Below, piece by piece: positions 1 to 7,423 of a stretch of 64,000 nucleotides of DNA. The stretch is from assembly GCF_947493425.1 (NCBI RefSeq), contig NZ_CANLRP010000028.1, positions 1-64,000 of the forward strand, in the 5' to 3' direction. The position numbers and the translations under genes were made by a program. The DNA comes from an uncultured Microscilla sp. (GTDB lineage Bacteria > Bacteroidota > Bacteroidia > Cytophagales > Microscillaceae). The notes under the pieces were generated by a model. The model did no database searches and had not been told where the DNA came from. It saw only the letters and a list, made by a program, of their open reading frames with translations. Numbering within the stretch: the stretch's first letter is position 1; each line of letters begins with the position of its first letter.

Positions 1-136
1 TCTACTCGTTCTGTGATCATACAGCGAGTTTAACTATTTTCTTTTTTCCAACCTAGAAATCAGCGAAACGTAAGTAGTTAGAGGGGCTTTCTATAAAAAC
101 GTGAGCAATCACCCTCCCTTTTTTAAAAAATCAGCA

Positions 137-1414
137 ATGAATCTTTTTAACCCAAAACTAACCATTGCCCTACTTTTTTGTATTGTAAAAGGGGCATTTT
201 GTCAAAGCATAACCCCAAATGGACAGAAATCTTTCAATTTCTTCTATGTAAAAGCCACTAGTCAATTACAGGTAGATATAAACAAGGCTGAAATCAACGC
301 ATTTAAAGCTGATTTTGAGGCTAAAAGCAAAGCTCAAAAGTACTCTTCTAAATATTTGTTAGGCAATATCTTTCATTTCAAAAAAGAGTACCATAAAAGT
401 TGTACCCTATACGAAGAAGCATTGAAATATGCGAACAAAAGTCAGCAAATTTCTTTGAAAAATAACCTTGCCTACAGTTATTTTCTCGTAAACAAGACAA
501 GGCAAGCCTTGCTTTTTGCAAAAGAAGTTCTACATGAGAGGGTAAAGAGCAAACATCAGTATCTTTACCTTGTTTACGGCATAATAGCCAAAGTACACGC
601 AAAACAAGGCAAACTTGACTCAGCAAAGCATTATTTCTCCAAAGCTATCAAAGCCATCCCTGCAAGCCACAAAGACAAGGTAGTTGGAGGGTTTCTGGCT
701 GCTCAAGCCGATATGTATGCCCAAAACGGTCGCCCCGATTTGGCAGAGAATCTATACAAAAAAAGCCTGAAGCACGAAAAAACGCCTTACAAAAAAGCCG
801 AAACCTTTGTGAAATTGGCTGTAGCCCACGCTAAGACAAATCGCTACCACCAGGCGCAACAATATATAGCCCTTGCTCAGAACGAGTCTAGTGAGTTGAA
901 TATCAAAGCTCAGATACTTAAGCTGGAAAGCGATATGTATTATAAACAAGGTAATTATGCACAACTTGAACAGTCATATAATAACTTCAAAGTGCTTATG
1001 AATGGCCGTGGAAACCTTTTAGGTGCTGATCGCAGCCAATACTATGCTATAGATGAACAAATCTACCACCAGGTAGAAGTGTTAAAAAACAAACTTGCCC
1101 ACAAGGAAGACACTACTACCACAATGAATTGGTGGTGGCAATTGGGCTTGTGGAGCCTAACGTTGAGCATTGCCGGAACAATGGCATTACTTGCCTGGCA
1201 TAAGACCACAGAGCAAGCTACCGAAGTAGAAACTACACCAGATAACTTGGTACTGGCAACGCCTACAAAAAAGGATATAAAAGCCAGTGACCTTAAGTAT
1301 AGTTTAAAAATAAGCCACAAGGCCACAAAAGTACGTACCATTGGTACTAAAAGCGACAACGAAGAAGTATTTGCATTTCTTCGGAATAGCAGGTACCGAC
1401 CACCAAAAACCTAA
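137..1414 (+). CDS. Secreted/membrane tetratricopeptide-repeat protein
   Basis: About 425 residues. I chose the ATG at 137 because a clean signal peptide begins there (a Lys, then LTIALLFCIV, then a GAFCQ cleavage region); an upstream GTG at 101 would add 12 unlikely residues. Residues about 50-290 are helical repeats with TPR spacing (for example ALKYANKSQQISLKNNLAYS and the KLDSAKHYFSKAI type). A Trp-rich transmembrane segment lies near residues 332-355, followed by a basic tail of about 70 residues. In Bacteroidota this layout (signal, TPR, single membrane helix) usually belongs to envelope sensors with a kinase or LuxR output; here no output domain is visible, so it may be a truncated or adaptor form. 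Exact function is unknown. Confidence 0.7.
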   Translation: MNLFNPKLTIALLFCIVKGAFCQSITPNGQKSFNFFYVKATSQLQVDINKAEINAFKADFEAKSKAQKYSSKYLLGNIFHFKKEYHKSCTLYEEALKYANKSQQISLKNNLAYSYFLVNKTRQALLFAKEVLHERVKSKHQYLYLVYGIIAKVHAKQGKLDSAKHYFSKAIKAIPASHKDKVVGGFLAAQADMYAQNGRPDLAENLYKKSLKHEKTPYKKAETFVKLAVAHAKTNRYHQAQQYIALAQNESSELNIKAQILKLESDMYYKQGNYAQLEQSYNNFKVLMNGRGNLLGADRSQYYAIDEQIYHQVEVLKNKLAHKEDTTTTMNWWWQLGLWSLTLSIAGTMALLAWHKTTEQATEVETTPDNLVLATPTKKDIKASDLKYSLKISHKATKVRTIGTKSDNEEVFAFLRNSRYRPPKT

Positions 1415-1435
1415 AATATCCTATAATCCCCTTTT

Positions 1436-1478
1436 ATACCTTGATTGAATGTTTTTTTAGTCAAGGTATTTTTTTTGC
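1436..1478 (+). terminator. Rho-independent terminator after the TPR gene
   Basis: A 9-bp perfect stem (ATACCTTGA at 1436-1444 with TCAAGGTAT at 1461-1469) is followed by a run of T on the + strand. It lies between the TPR gene and the convergent XRE regulator and marks the approximate left limit of the mobile island. Confidence 0.7.
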
Positions 1479-1485
1479 CGTTAAA

Positions 1486-1914
1486 TTAACCTACATCTGC
1501 TTCTCCTTTTCCTCCAAGCAACTCTCCTATATCAAGCCCTTTTGCTTTGATTGCGTTTTCAAACGTTTTAATGTCCAGCTTATACTCTTCAATCTCTCTT
1601 TCAAGGTAATCGGTATAGCTAAGTAGCTTTTTTACTGTCTTCCCATCTTCTGCTACATTACTAGAAACACTCATTTCATTTTCTTGAACAAAGAAACTTC
1701 CTTTACCAAATAAAATATACTCAATGGATATGGATTTGAATGCTGTCTTTAATTTAACTAGCGTTTCTATATCCAGTTTTCTTTCGTTTCGCTCAATCTT
1801 AGCCCATTGGCTTTGGGTTAAACCAACTTTTTCGGCAATTTCTCCTTGCGATTTTTTCAATTCAACCCTCACATGTTGTACACGTTTGGCAACCCCTCCT
1901 GTAATATCATTCAT
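1486..1914 (-). CDS. XRE-family helix-turn-helix transcriptional regulator
   Basis: About 142 residues counted from the ATG at 1914 (MNDITGG...). The open frame extends 32 residues further upstream, but that stretch is AT-rich leader without domain character. Residues about 9-62 form a Cro/CI-type HTH (QGEIAEKVGLTQSQWAKIER); residues about 90-130 are a charged amphipathic helix (YLEREIEEYKLDIKTFENAI) likely to form a coiled coil for dimerisation. It is divergent from the RHH gene at 2026, with a roughly 110-bp AT-rich intergenic region that should hold both promoters and operators. This is the classic arrangement of a lysogeny or island switch, so control of the downstream island operon is inferred. 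Confidence 0.8.
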   Translation of the reverse strand: MNDITGGVAKRVQHVRVELKKSQGEIAEKVGLTQSQWAKIERNERKLDIETLVKLKTAFKSISIEYILFGKGSFFVQENEMSVSSNVAEDGKTVKKLLSYTDYLEREIEEYKLDIKTFENAIKAKGLDIGELLGGKGEADVG

Positions 1915-2025
1915 AGTCTTTTTTTTAGTTTTTAAACTAAAATAGAATTTTAAATAGTCTAATATTTTATTTTTAATACTTTTTAGACTATAATTGTAAC
2001 AAAATAACAATATAACATAATAACA
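1915..2025. promoter_or_regulatory. Divergent promoter region between XRE and RHH regulators
   Basis: An AT-rich stretch of 111 bp separates two divergent DNA-binding proteins. It contains repeated tttttag/ctaaa-type words (for example around 1922-1985) that could be operators, although no perfect palindrome stands out. The role is inferred from gene layout. Confidence 0.4.
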
Positions 2026-2226
2026 ATGACGAAAATAGTAAATAAACCGGGTAAAACTCGAAAAGGGAAGCGGATAGTGTTTGAAGCCCCTCGCGAGTTA
2101 CGGCTGCGCATCAACCGCGAGATAGAGCGCATAGAGTCTACTGGCAGGTCTACTAGCCTCAAAGAAGTTTGCATCAACGTGTTGTCGGCGGGTCTACCTC
2201 CGCTCGACAATCCACTCAATAAATAA
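2026..2226 (+). CDS. Small ribbon-helix-helix-like DNA-binding protein
   Basis: 66 residues. After a basic N-terminus (KTRKGKR) comes a short strand (RIVFEAP) and two helices (ELRLRINREIERIES, then SLKEVCINVLSAGL), which is the size and pattern of the Arc/CopG/MetJ fold. It is divergent from the XRE gene and lies 35 bp before the mini-VirE gene. It could be the second repressor of the island or a copy/partition control protein. The fold assignment is by pattern only. Confidence 0.5.
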   Translation: MTKIVNKPGKTRKGKRIVFEAPRELRLRINREIERIESTGRSTSLKEVCINVLSAGLPPLDNPLNK

Positions 2227-2261
2227 CCTTATTTTTTTTTAATCTTTTAATTCTAAAAATT

Positions 2262-2789
2262 ATGAAAGAGTATTTCGATAATCTACCTACTTGGTCGGCA
2301 AATGACACTGACCATATACATGCACTTGCTAGTTATGTACAAGTAGCTGGTAACCAAAAAAAGTTCGTCGGGCAATTGAAAACGCATTTGGTAAACATAG
2401 TAGAAACGGCTTATGGTGGAGGTATTTATAAGCGCCTGATGCTTGTGGGTGAGGCAGGTTGTGGTAAGAGTTGCTTTATAAGATTTTTATTCGACAATGG
2501 GTTAGCGCCTTATTTTTTCGAGGGTTTGGGCACAGATCCGAACCTGTTCGTGCTCAATATAGACAATGATTATACTAAGGAAGAAATAAAGGCTTTTGCA
2601 AGCGAATTGCCACACCCCGTTTCATTTTTTGGTAGCACAAACGACCCTGATTTTTGGAAATCCAACAATTTTTGGGAGGAGGTCTGGCAAATTGATAGCA
2701 TTGACTGGGGCTATAACAAAAATATAAACAACAACAAAGTTTGGGCGCAAGCTAAAGCCCTTGCTCTAGTTGAACAAAACAATGGTTAA
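2262..2789 (+). CDS. Miniature VirE/VapE-like P-loop protein
   Basis: 175 residues. It reads as a short relative of the central part of the VirE protein at 7424: KEYFDNLPTW matches KAYFEGLPKW, FVLNIDN matches FIINLDE, FFGSTNDPDFW matches FVGSTNDSEFL, and NKVWAQAKALAL matches NLVWAQAFALL. It has a canonical Walker A (GEAGCGKS, about 63-70), whereas the larger protein has a weaker one (SSQNDGKST). About 20 residues between Walker B and the GSTND motif are missing, including the Arg/Lys-rich segment (VRRP...SRSKR), and the TGSVRW segment is also lost. It starts right after the RHH gene and overlaps the next gene by 8 bp. It may bind ATP without being a functional helicase, or act as a regulator of the full-length ATPase. 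Confidence 0.6.
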   Translation: MKEYFDNLPTWSANDTDHIHALASYVQVAGNQKKFVGQLKTHLVNIVETAYGGGIYKRLMLVGEAGCGKSCFIRFLFDNGLAPYFFEGLGTDPNLFVLNIDNDYTKEEIKAFASELPHPVSFFGSTNDPDFWKSNNFWEEVWQIDSIDWGYNKNINNNKVWAQAKALALVEQNNG

Positions 2790-3222
2790 GGACATTATGT
2801 ACGACACAGAGTATTGTACTTGTTGCCACGCCCCCGGCGCATTGTTGTGTGCCACTTGCGAAGAAAAGCCCGACATGAGTTTTTACAAGCAAAATGGTAG
2901 TACAAAAGCCATAGGCATAGATTTCCCCCACGATTACTACGCTCAAATAGAGCGGTTTATAAGGGTGAAGGGTTGCTTCCCCGAAGTGAGGTATTGGTAC
3001 GAAGCAGACCAGATGAACCCCCTCTATGAGGGCAATTATATTTTGTTTTTTCACGCCGTTTTCAAGCTAGACAAAAACACCGATGCCAGGGAGTTTTGCC
3101 AAAGCTTTTTGCGCCAATTATACCAGCACACTGGACTAAGCTTTACCCTTGGAGAGCCGTTTCAACACTTTTTTAGTGCAAAAATTTATAACACAAAAGA
3201 TGAAAACAGAAAAGTAAAATGA
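2782..3222 (+). CDS. Hypothetical protein with N-terminal Cys pairs
   Basis: 146 residues from the ATG at 2782, which overlaps the preceding gene by 8 bp; a TTG start at 2770 is possible. The N-terminus has a tight cysteine cluster (CTCCHAPGALLCATC, about residues 12-26), typical of a zinc knuckle. The rest is an aromatic-rich alpha/beta sequence (HDYYAQIERFIRVKG, RYWYEADQM) that I do not recognise. Its stop overlaps the next start by 4 bp (ATGA), so the two are likely translationally coupled. Function unknown. Confidence 0.55.
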   Translation: MVKDIMYDTEYCTCCHAPGALLCATCEEKPDMSFYKQNGSTKAIGIDFPHDYYAQIERFIRVKGCFPEVRYWYEADQMNPLYEGNYILFFHAVFKLDKNTDAREFCQSFLRQLYQHTGLSFTLGEPFQHFFSAKIYNTKDENRKVK

Positions 3223-3560
3223 GTAAACAAGAAGAATTAATACAACTGACTATAGAGCTTGAAGAATTAAGCCCCTCAAAGTATCACGAGTGGTCTGCGG
3301 AACAACTAGACGACTATTGGTGGGAAACAATCATGCCCGGTTTTGACGAAGAATACCTGGAAGGTCAATGTGAAGTGCTGAAAAAGCAAATCGAAGGGCT
3401 GAAATCAGATGTAAGAACAAAAGTTCTAAAACTTACAGCAAGTGAGTTTCTACTTCTTAGAGCTTCGTTACAAACCAGTATTAGGCTATCAAACAGCTTA
3501 GAAGCCGCTGAAGCCTATCAAAACATTCTTAATCAAGTAAACGAGATTATTAATGAATAA
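3219..3560 (+). CDS. Hypothetical acidic helical protein
   Basis: 113 residues, starting within the ATGA overlap with the gene before. It is acidic and Glu/Leu-rich (EELIQLTIELEEL, LEGQCEVLKKQIEGLK), and predicted by eye to be almost entirely helical with coiled-coil character. No known domain is recognised. It overlaps the following gene by 8 bp and so belongs to the same translationally coupled run inside the island. Confidence 0.5.
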   Translation: MSKQEELIQLTIELEELSPSKYHEWSAEQLDDYWWETIMPGFDEEYLEGQCEVLKKQIEGLKSDVRTKVLKLTASEFLLLRASLQTSIRLSNSLEAAEAYQNILNQVNEIINE

Positions 3561-4092
3561 CTACGACGAAGATTACAGCGAATGCGGAAGGTGTGGGCAA
3601 ACTATATGGAGAACCCAAGGGCGCTTGTGCGAAGACTGCATTGATGATGACATGAGTAGTATCATTGGTGAAGAGATGAGAAATCAAAGCTTGATTAAAA
3701 AGTATTTTGAGCCTATCAGTTTTGATTTGTTTGAAACAAACGACGGGGAATTGATGACCACAATGCAGGTTGAGCAACATATCAAATTGGCGGAAGGTTG
3801 GAAAGAGCTTGACTTTGAACTTGATGAGTTGCTTCGTGAAATGGAGTTTGAAGAACGATTCATTAAAGGTTCAGGTGAGCCTTATAAAACCTGTTGGTTG
3901 ATCAAGAAAAAGAATCCAGTCAATCGTTTGGCTACCCTCCTACTCACTAAAGATGATGCAGTTAGTGTACTTACTGGACTTCAAGCTCTTAATCCTTCAA
4001 CTGATACTGAAGAACAGCAAAGGTTAAAGGCTCTAAGCCAAACATTAAAAAACATGATAAAAAGGTTTGACGATGAAAACACTAATAATTAA
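3553..4092 (+). CDS. Hypothetical zinc-ribbon-like protein
   Basis: 179 residues. Two Cys-x-x-Cys knuckles at the N-terminus (CGRCG near residue 11 and CEDC near residue 26) are spaced like a treble-clef or rubredoxin-type zinc ribbon. The remainder is acidic and helical (KELDFELDELLREMEFEERF) and ends in a Gln/Leu-rich helix. It overlaps both neighbours. Zinc binding is inferred from the cysteines; the role is unknown. Confidence 0.55.
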   Translation: MNNYDEDYSECGRCGQTIWRTQGRLCEDCIDDDMSSIIGEEMRNQSLIKKYFEPISFDLFETNDGELMTTMQVEQHIKLAEGWKELDFELDELLREMEFEERFIKGSGEPYKTCWLIKKKNPVNRLATLLLTKDDAVSVLTGLQALNPSTDTEEQQRLKALSQTLKNMIKRFDDENTNN

Positions 4093-4471
4093 ATACCCGC
4101 AGGTGGTAATAGAAGAGAAAGTCGTAATGGTATCAGATAATACTTACCACAAATGGAAATACGAAGAGATTAGTGAGGCTGACTTGATTGAAGGCAACCT
4201 AAGCGATACGGAAAAGTGTCGCCTGTATGGTGCCAATATGATAGCCGACATGTTGGAATGTGGTGCTGCAAGTATCAAAGAAGTTGGAGTGCATTGTTTG
4301 AGGTGCAAAGAGGAAAAAGAAAAACTCTATGCTGGTACTTGTAAGGAGTGCCTTCAAGATTACCCTGAAGAAAAAATGATACTAATACATGAATTAAAGC
4401 TTGCCATTGAAAGCTCAAATGAAGGGTGCAAAAGAGAGTTAGAGGCTTTAAAAGAACTAACAGAACTCTAA
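4073..4471 (+). CDS. Hypothetical protein with C-terminal Cys pairs
   Basis: About 132 residues from the ATG at 4073 (a TTG lies two codons earlier); it overlaps the previous gene by 20 bp. The N-terminal half has a strand-like start (KTLIIKYPQVVIEEKVVMV). The C-terminal half carries CLRC and, after an 11-residue insert, CKEC, again a likely zinc ribbon. This is the fourth gene of an overlapping run (2782-4471) in which three members have paired cysteines. Function unknown. Confidence 0.5.
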   Translation: MKTLIIKYPQVVIEEKVVMVSDNTYHKWKYEEISEADLIEGNLSDTEKCRLYGANMIADMLECGAASIKEVGVHCLRCKEEKEKLYAGTCKECLQDYPEEKMILIHELKLAIESSNEGCKRELEALKELTEL

Positions 4472-4478
4472 AGCAAAA

Positions 4479-4513
4479 ACACCCTCATAACGTCTGCAAA
4501 CTTGTGAGGGTGT
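4479..4513 (+). promoter_or_regulatory. Leader hairpin A, upstream of the membrane HTH gene
   Basis: A 9-bp perfect stem (ACACCCTCA / TGAGGGTGT) encloses a 17-nt loop containing ACGT, CTGC and AAAC. It is not followed by a T run on the + strand, so it is not a standard terminator in that direction; on the minus strand a short T run does follow. A hairpin with a different stem but a similar loop lies at 6030-6071, also before a gene. Confidence 0.45.
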
Positions 4514-4643
4514 ACATAATAAAAACACTGCATTACGCAGCAACTAAATGTATGAATGACTCGCAAGATAGTCATTTCTCTGAGACTGAGCAAATACAGT
4601 CTTTTCCTTTCAGAAATTATCCAATTCAAAACAAACACATATA

Positions 4644-5981
4644 ATGCTTCACAGTGATCCTTATAAGCAGATATTAGAAGAGCAAAAACACAAAGACAAC
4701 TTCAAAGCTTTTGAAGAAACCTTTAAAGCACGCTTGTTTTATGAAAAGTACAGAGTAACGGCGGCAATTGTGGCCGGAGCCAGTTGGCTTTTTAACTTGC
4801 TCAGCATTGCCAGCGGGGTGTTGGGTGTTGCCTCTCTCCTCGCGGCTTTCATATTCCCTGACCTTTGGCTTATGGCGTTACCGGCTTTTTTGGTGTTGGG
4901 CTTGTGCGAAGCCATCAAACGAACCGTGCTTACCAACCTTACAATTGGATATTACCGCGATGGAAAGCTAAATATTGTATTACTCACTGTAAATCTGGCT
5001 TTTATAGCGGCTTCAATGGCGGCTACTGTGTACGGGGGCGTTGAGCTAGTGCGCATTGCCAGAAACGAGGCAAAACCGGAGCTTATCCCTCTAAAACACT
5101 TAAAGTCAGACTATAATAAACAAGCAGAAGAGGTAAAAGCAAAGCAAAAGCAACTAATTGCCCGAAACACCTACAAAGGGAAAACCTGGCTCAGCAAAGA
5201 AAAAGAGCTGGTATACCAAAAATGGGACAACGATATAAGAAAGTTAGAGGCAAAAAAGGAAAGTGCAGTGGCTAAAGCCCAAAAAGCCAACACCAACAAA
5301 GTAAAAAACTATGAGTCAGGCACTAATAAATATATCACTGTGTTTGTGGTGCTCTCACTACTCATAGAAAGTTTGTGCGTGGTGGCTATCGTGTTCCCGG
5401 TATACTATAAGTACCGAAGCCTACGCGATAAGTACGCTATAGACAAAGCAAAAACACAGGGCGAAAATACTATGCCCCTACCCTTGCAGCCTGCTAATAC
5501 CGAAAAGGTGAAAGTACATAGTGAAAACTTAAAAGAACAACCAAAAACGCCGAATACAGTCAATGAGAAGGTAAAAGTACATAGTGAAAACTTAAAAGAA
5601 CAACCCAGAAATCTAAAAGTACAGGCTGAAAATGTAAAAGACCAAGTACCAAAGCCTAAAAATCAACCCCTATTTGAGTTTGGCAAGCTGGCAAATTTAA
5701 AGGGCATTGAGCAAAGGCTTATGCCAGGCAGTGTTGAACCAAAAGGTAGAGGCGAAACTCAAAAGGAAGTGCCTGAAAACGAAAGTACAGAGCAGGTACC
5801 ATCAAGTCCGCATAAGCGTGGGCGTGGTACAACGCTTGATTATCAAAAGATAGACGAACTAATCAAAAAGGGTCAGTTATCAAACAAAGAAATTGCTGAA
5901 CAAATGGAATGTGCAGAATCCAGCATAATAAAAAGACGGGGAAAGCTAAAAAAACTGAACGGTAAAGTTATTAATCACTGA
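4644..5981 (+). CDS. Membrane protein with coiled coil and C-terminal helix-turn-helix
   Basis: 445 residues. About four hydrophobic segments lie at residues 38-60, 63-90, 110-136 and 230-255. Between the third and fourth is a Lys/Glu-rich stretch (150-220) of coiled-coil type. After the last membrane helix comes a long hydrophilic linker (260-400) with a tandem repeat based on EKVKVHSENLKEQP, and the protein ends in a short HTH-like module (LSNKEIAEQMECAESSIIKR, about 418-437). A membrane anchor with a DNA-binding tail could tether element DNA to the membrane or signal from membrane to DNA. I do not recognise a named family. The linker repeat is encoded by two 41-nt direct repeats at 5502-5542 and 5565-5605. 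Confidence 0.6.
   Translation: MLHSDPYKQILEEQKHKDNFKAFEETFKARLFYEKYRVTAAIVAGASWLFNLLSIASGVLGVASLLAAFIFPDLWLMALPAFLVLGLCEAIKRTVLTNLTIGYYRDGKLNIVLLTVNLAFIAASMAATVYGGVELVRIARNEAKPELIPLKHLKSDYNKQAEEVKAKQKQLIARNTYKGKTWLSKEKELVYQKWDNDIRKLEAKKESAVAKAQKANTNKVKNYESGTNKYITVFVVLSLLIESLCVVAIVFPVYYKYRSLRDKYAIDKAKTQGENTMPLPLQPANTEKVKVHSENLKEQPKTPNTVNEKVKVHSENLKEQPRNLKVQAENVKDQVPKPKNQPLFEFGKLANLKGIEQRLMPGSVEPKGRGETQKEVPENESTEQVPSSPHKRGRGTTLDYQKIDELIKKGQLSNKEIAEQMECAESSIIKRRGKLKKLNGKVINH
5502..5605 (+). repeat. 41-nt direct repeat within the membrane HTH gene
   Basis: Copies at 5502-5542 and 5565-5605 are almost identical (differing at two third-codon positions by eye) and are in frame, giving the repeated peptide EKVKVHSENLKEQP separated by eight residues. 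This looks like recent slippage in a disordered linker. Confidence 0.8.
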
Positions 5982-6029
5982 TTATGAGTGAGTAATAACG
6001 CATAATAATAAAATAATTCGATAAAAAAC

Positions 6030-6071
6030 ATAACACCTACCACGTGTTTGCTTAACATAAGTAGGTGTTAT
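6030..6071 (+). promoter_or_regulatory. Leader hairpin B, upstream of the integrase
   Basis: An 11-bp perfect stem (ATAACACCTAC / GTAGGTGTTAT) with a 20-nt loop (ACGT, TTGC and TTAAC in order) ends 28 bp before the integrase ATG. The loop order resembles that of hairpin A at 4479 although the stem sequences differ, as expected for a conserved RNA structure or a protein-binding site. Confidence 0.45.
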
Positions 6072-6099
6072 AAAGAACTGTAAACCAATACATAATAAA

Positions 6100-7287
6100 A
6101 TGTTTGTAAAAAAAGTAGTAATGCCCGTTTTGCGGGATAGAGGAAGTGATCTTGCAAAAAGGTGGTATGTAGAATACAAATACCGCAATCCTGAAACGCA
6201 AAAACTAGAGCGCATAAGGGTTTTTGAGGGTATCAATAATCTCAAAACCACAGAGGAAAGATACAAAGAAGGGCAACGAATAGTAAGAAACTTGAGGCGT
6301 CGCCTCAAAAACGGCTATAACCCGTTCGAAAATAGAAAATTTATCTATCAAGACATTACGGCTTATTCAAAAAAGCCAGGTGAAAAGTACCAAAGCGGAG
6401 CAAAAGAGGTGGATTACTCGATAGAGCAATACCTAAGTCAAACCCTCTCAAGTCATAGAGCTAACATTTCCCCGCGTACTTTTCAATTGTACCAGAGTCA
6501 CATACGAGGTTTTGTAGCGTGGCTCAAAGAAAATGAACTCTCAGAGATTGAGATAGGGGAGTTCACAACTGCCCAAGCGCAAACCTTTTTGAATGAGTTG
6601 AAATTACACGGGAGAACAAGAATTGCTTACAGGAATAACCTAAAGAGAATGTTCAACCTCCTAAAAGACCAGAAAGTAATTGAAGAAAACGTGTGGGAAG
6701 GAACAAAGCTACCACCGGCCGCTACTACCCACGCAAAACGGGCCTTCCAAATGTTGGAGCAACGCCGGATAAAAAAATACTGTGAGGCAAAAGAACTCTA
6801 CGAGGAGTGGATGGTAATTCAGTTCATTTATTACTGTTTCATTCGCCCGCGTGAGTTACGAGAGTTGAAAGTTGCTGACATTAACCTTGACCAAAGGAAA
6901 ATTTTGGTTCGGGCTGAGATTAGTAAAAATGGTAAAAGGCAGCATGTTGATATACCTGAAGCGTTCTTGCCTAATGTTTTGGATTGGATAGAGGACAAGC
7001 AACCCAAAGAGTATGTGTTCTCAGGCGATGGAGGTAAAACACATCGTCGTCGGGATTATTTTAGGAAAAAACACCGGAAAATATTAGATGCTTTGGGCTT
7101 TGATAAGGATGTGTCTCTCTACTCTTGGAAACATACTGGGGTAATATCATTCTATCAAGCTACCAAAGATTTGAAGGCACTGCAAATGCAATTGCGGCAC
7201 CATAGCCTCGAAGAAACAGACCACTACATGCACAGCCTTGGGCTGATGGAAAATACCCAAGTGAAAAATAATTTTCCGGCATTGTAG
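6100..7287 (+). CDS. Tyrosine recombinase (phage-type integrase)
   Basis: 395 residues. The N-terminus is an Arm-DNA-binding-like region, residues about 105-195 form a SAM-like core-binding domain (SIEQYLSQTL...), and about 215-390 form the catalytic domain. Visible active-site positions are Arg249 (FIRPREL), the beta-hairpin Lys near 276-279 (SKNGKR), His367 (LRHHS) and the nucleophile Tyr376 (DHYMHS). The usual H-x-x-R box is replaced by Y341-S-W-K344, so the second Arg is Lys. It should catalyse integration and excision of the island. It lies 118 bp after the membrane HTH gene and just before the replication module. The attachment site is presumed to be near the tRNA-Met at 10342, but no matching repeat was found at the left end in this window. 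Confidence 0.9.
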   Translation: MFVKKVVMPVLRDRGSDLAKRWYVEYKYRNPETQKLERIRVFEGINNLKTTEERYKEGQRIVRNLRRRLKNGYNPFENRKFIYQDITAYSKKPGEKYQSGAKEVDYSIEQYLSQTLSSHRANISPRTFQLYQSHIRGFVAWLKENELSEIEIGEFTTAQAQTFLNELKLHGRTRIAYRNNLKRMFNLLKDQKVIEENVWEGTKLPPAATTHAKRAFQMLEQRRIKKYCEAKELYEEWMVIQFIYYCFIRPRELRELKVADINLDQRKILVRAEISKNGKRQHVDIPEAFLPNVLDWIEDKQPKEYVFSGDGGKTHRRRDYFRKKHRKILDALGFDKDVSLYSWKHTGVISFYQATKDLKALQMQLRHHSLEETDHYMHSLGLMENTQVKNNFPAL

Positions 7288-7423
7288 AAAAGGAGGTGCA
7301 AAGCTTAAAGTAATGGTAGACTGAGAAAAGCCATTGCTCACTGATATAACTTCTTACTAGGAAGAAAGAAAAAGATTGAGATAGGGGAGAACACAATCAA
7401 AAAACTAACAACAAAACAACATT

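Noticed and set aside
1-136. Search for a left attachment site copy of the tRNA-Met 3' end
   Set aside because: No match to the T-arm/acceptor sequence was found here or near 1436, so the left end of the island stays undefined; it may lie outside the window or be too short to see.
4426-4644. A 72-codon frame before the membrane HTH gene
   Set aside because: It begins inside the previous gene in another frame and spans the hairpin at 4479; at most the last 30 codons might be a leader peptide.
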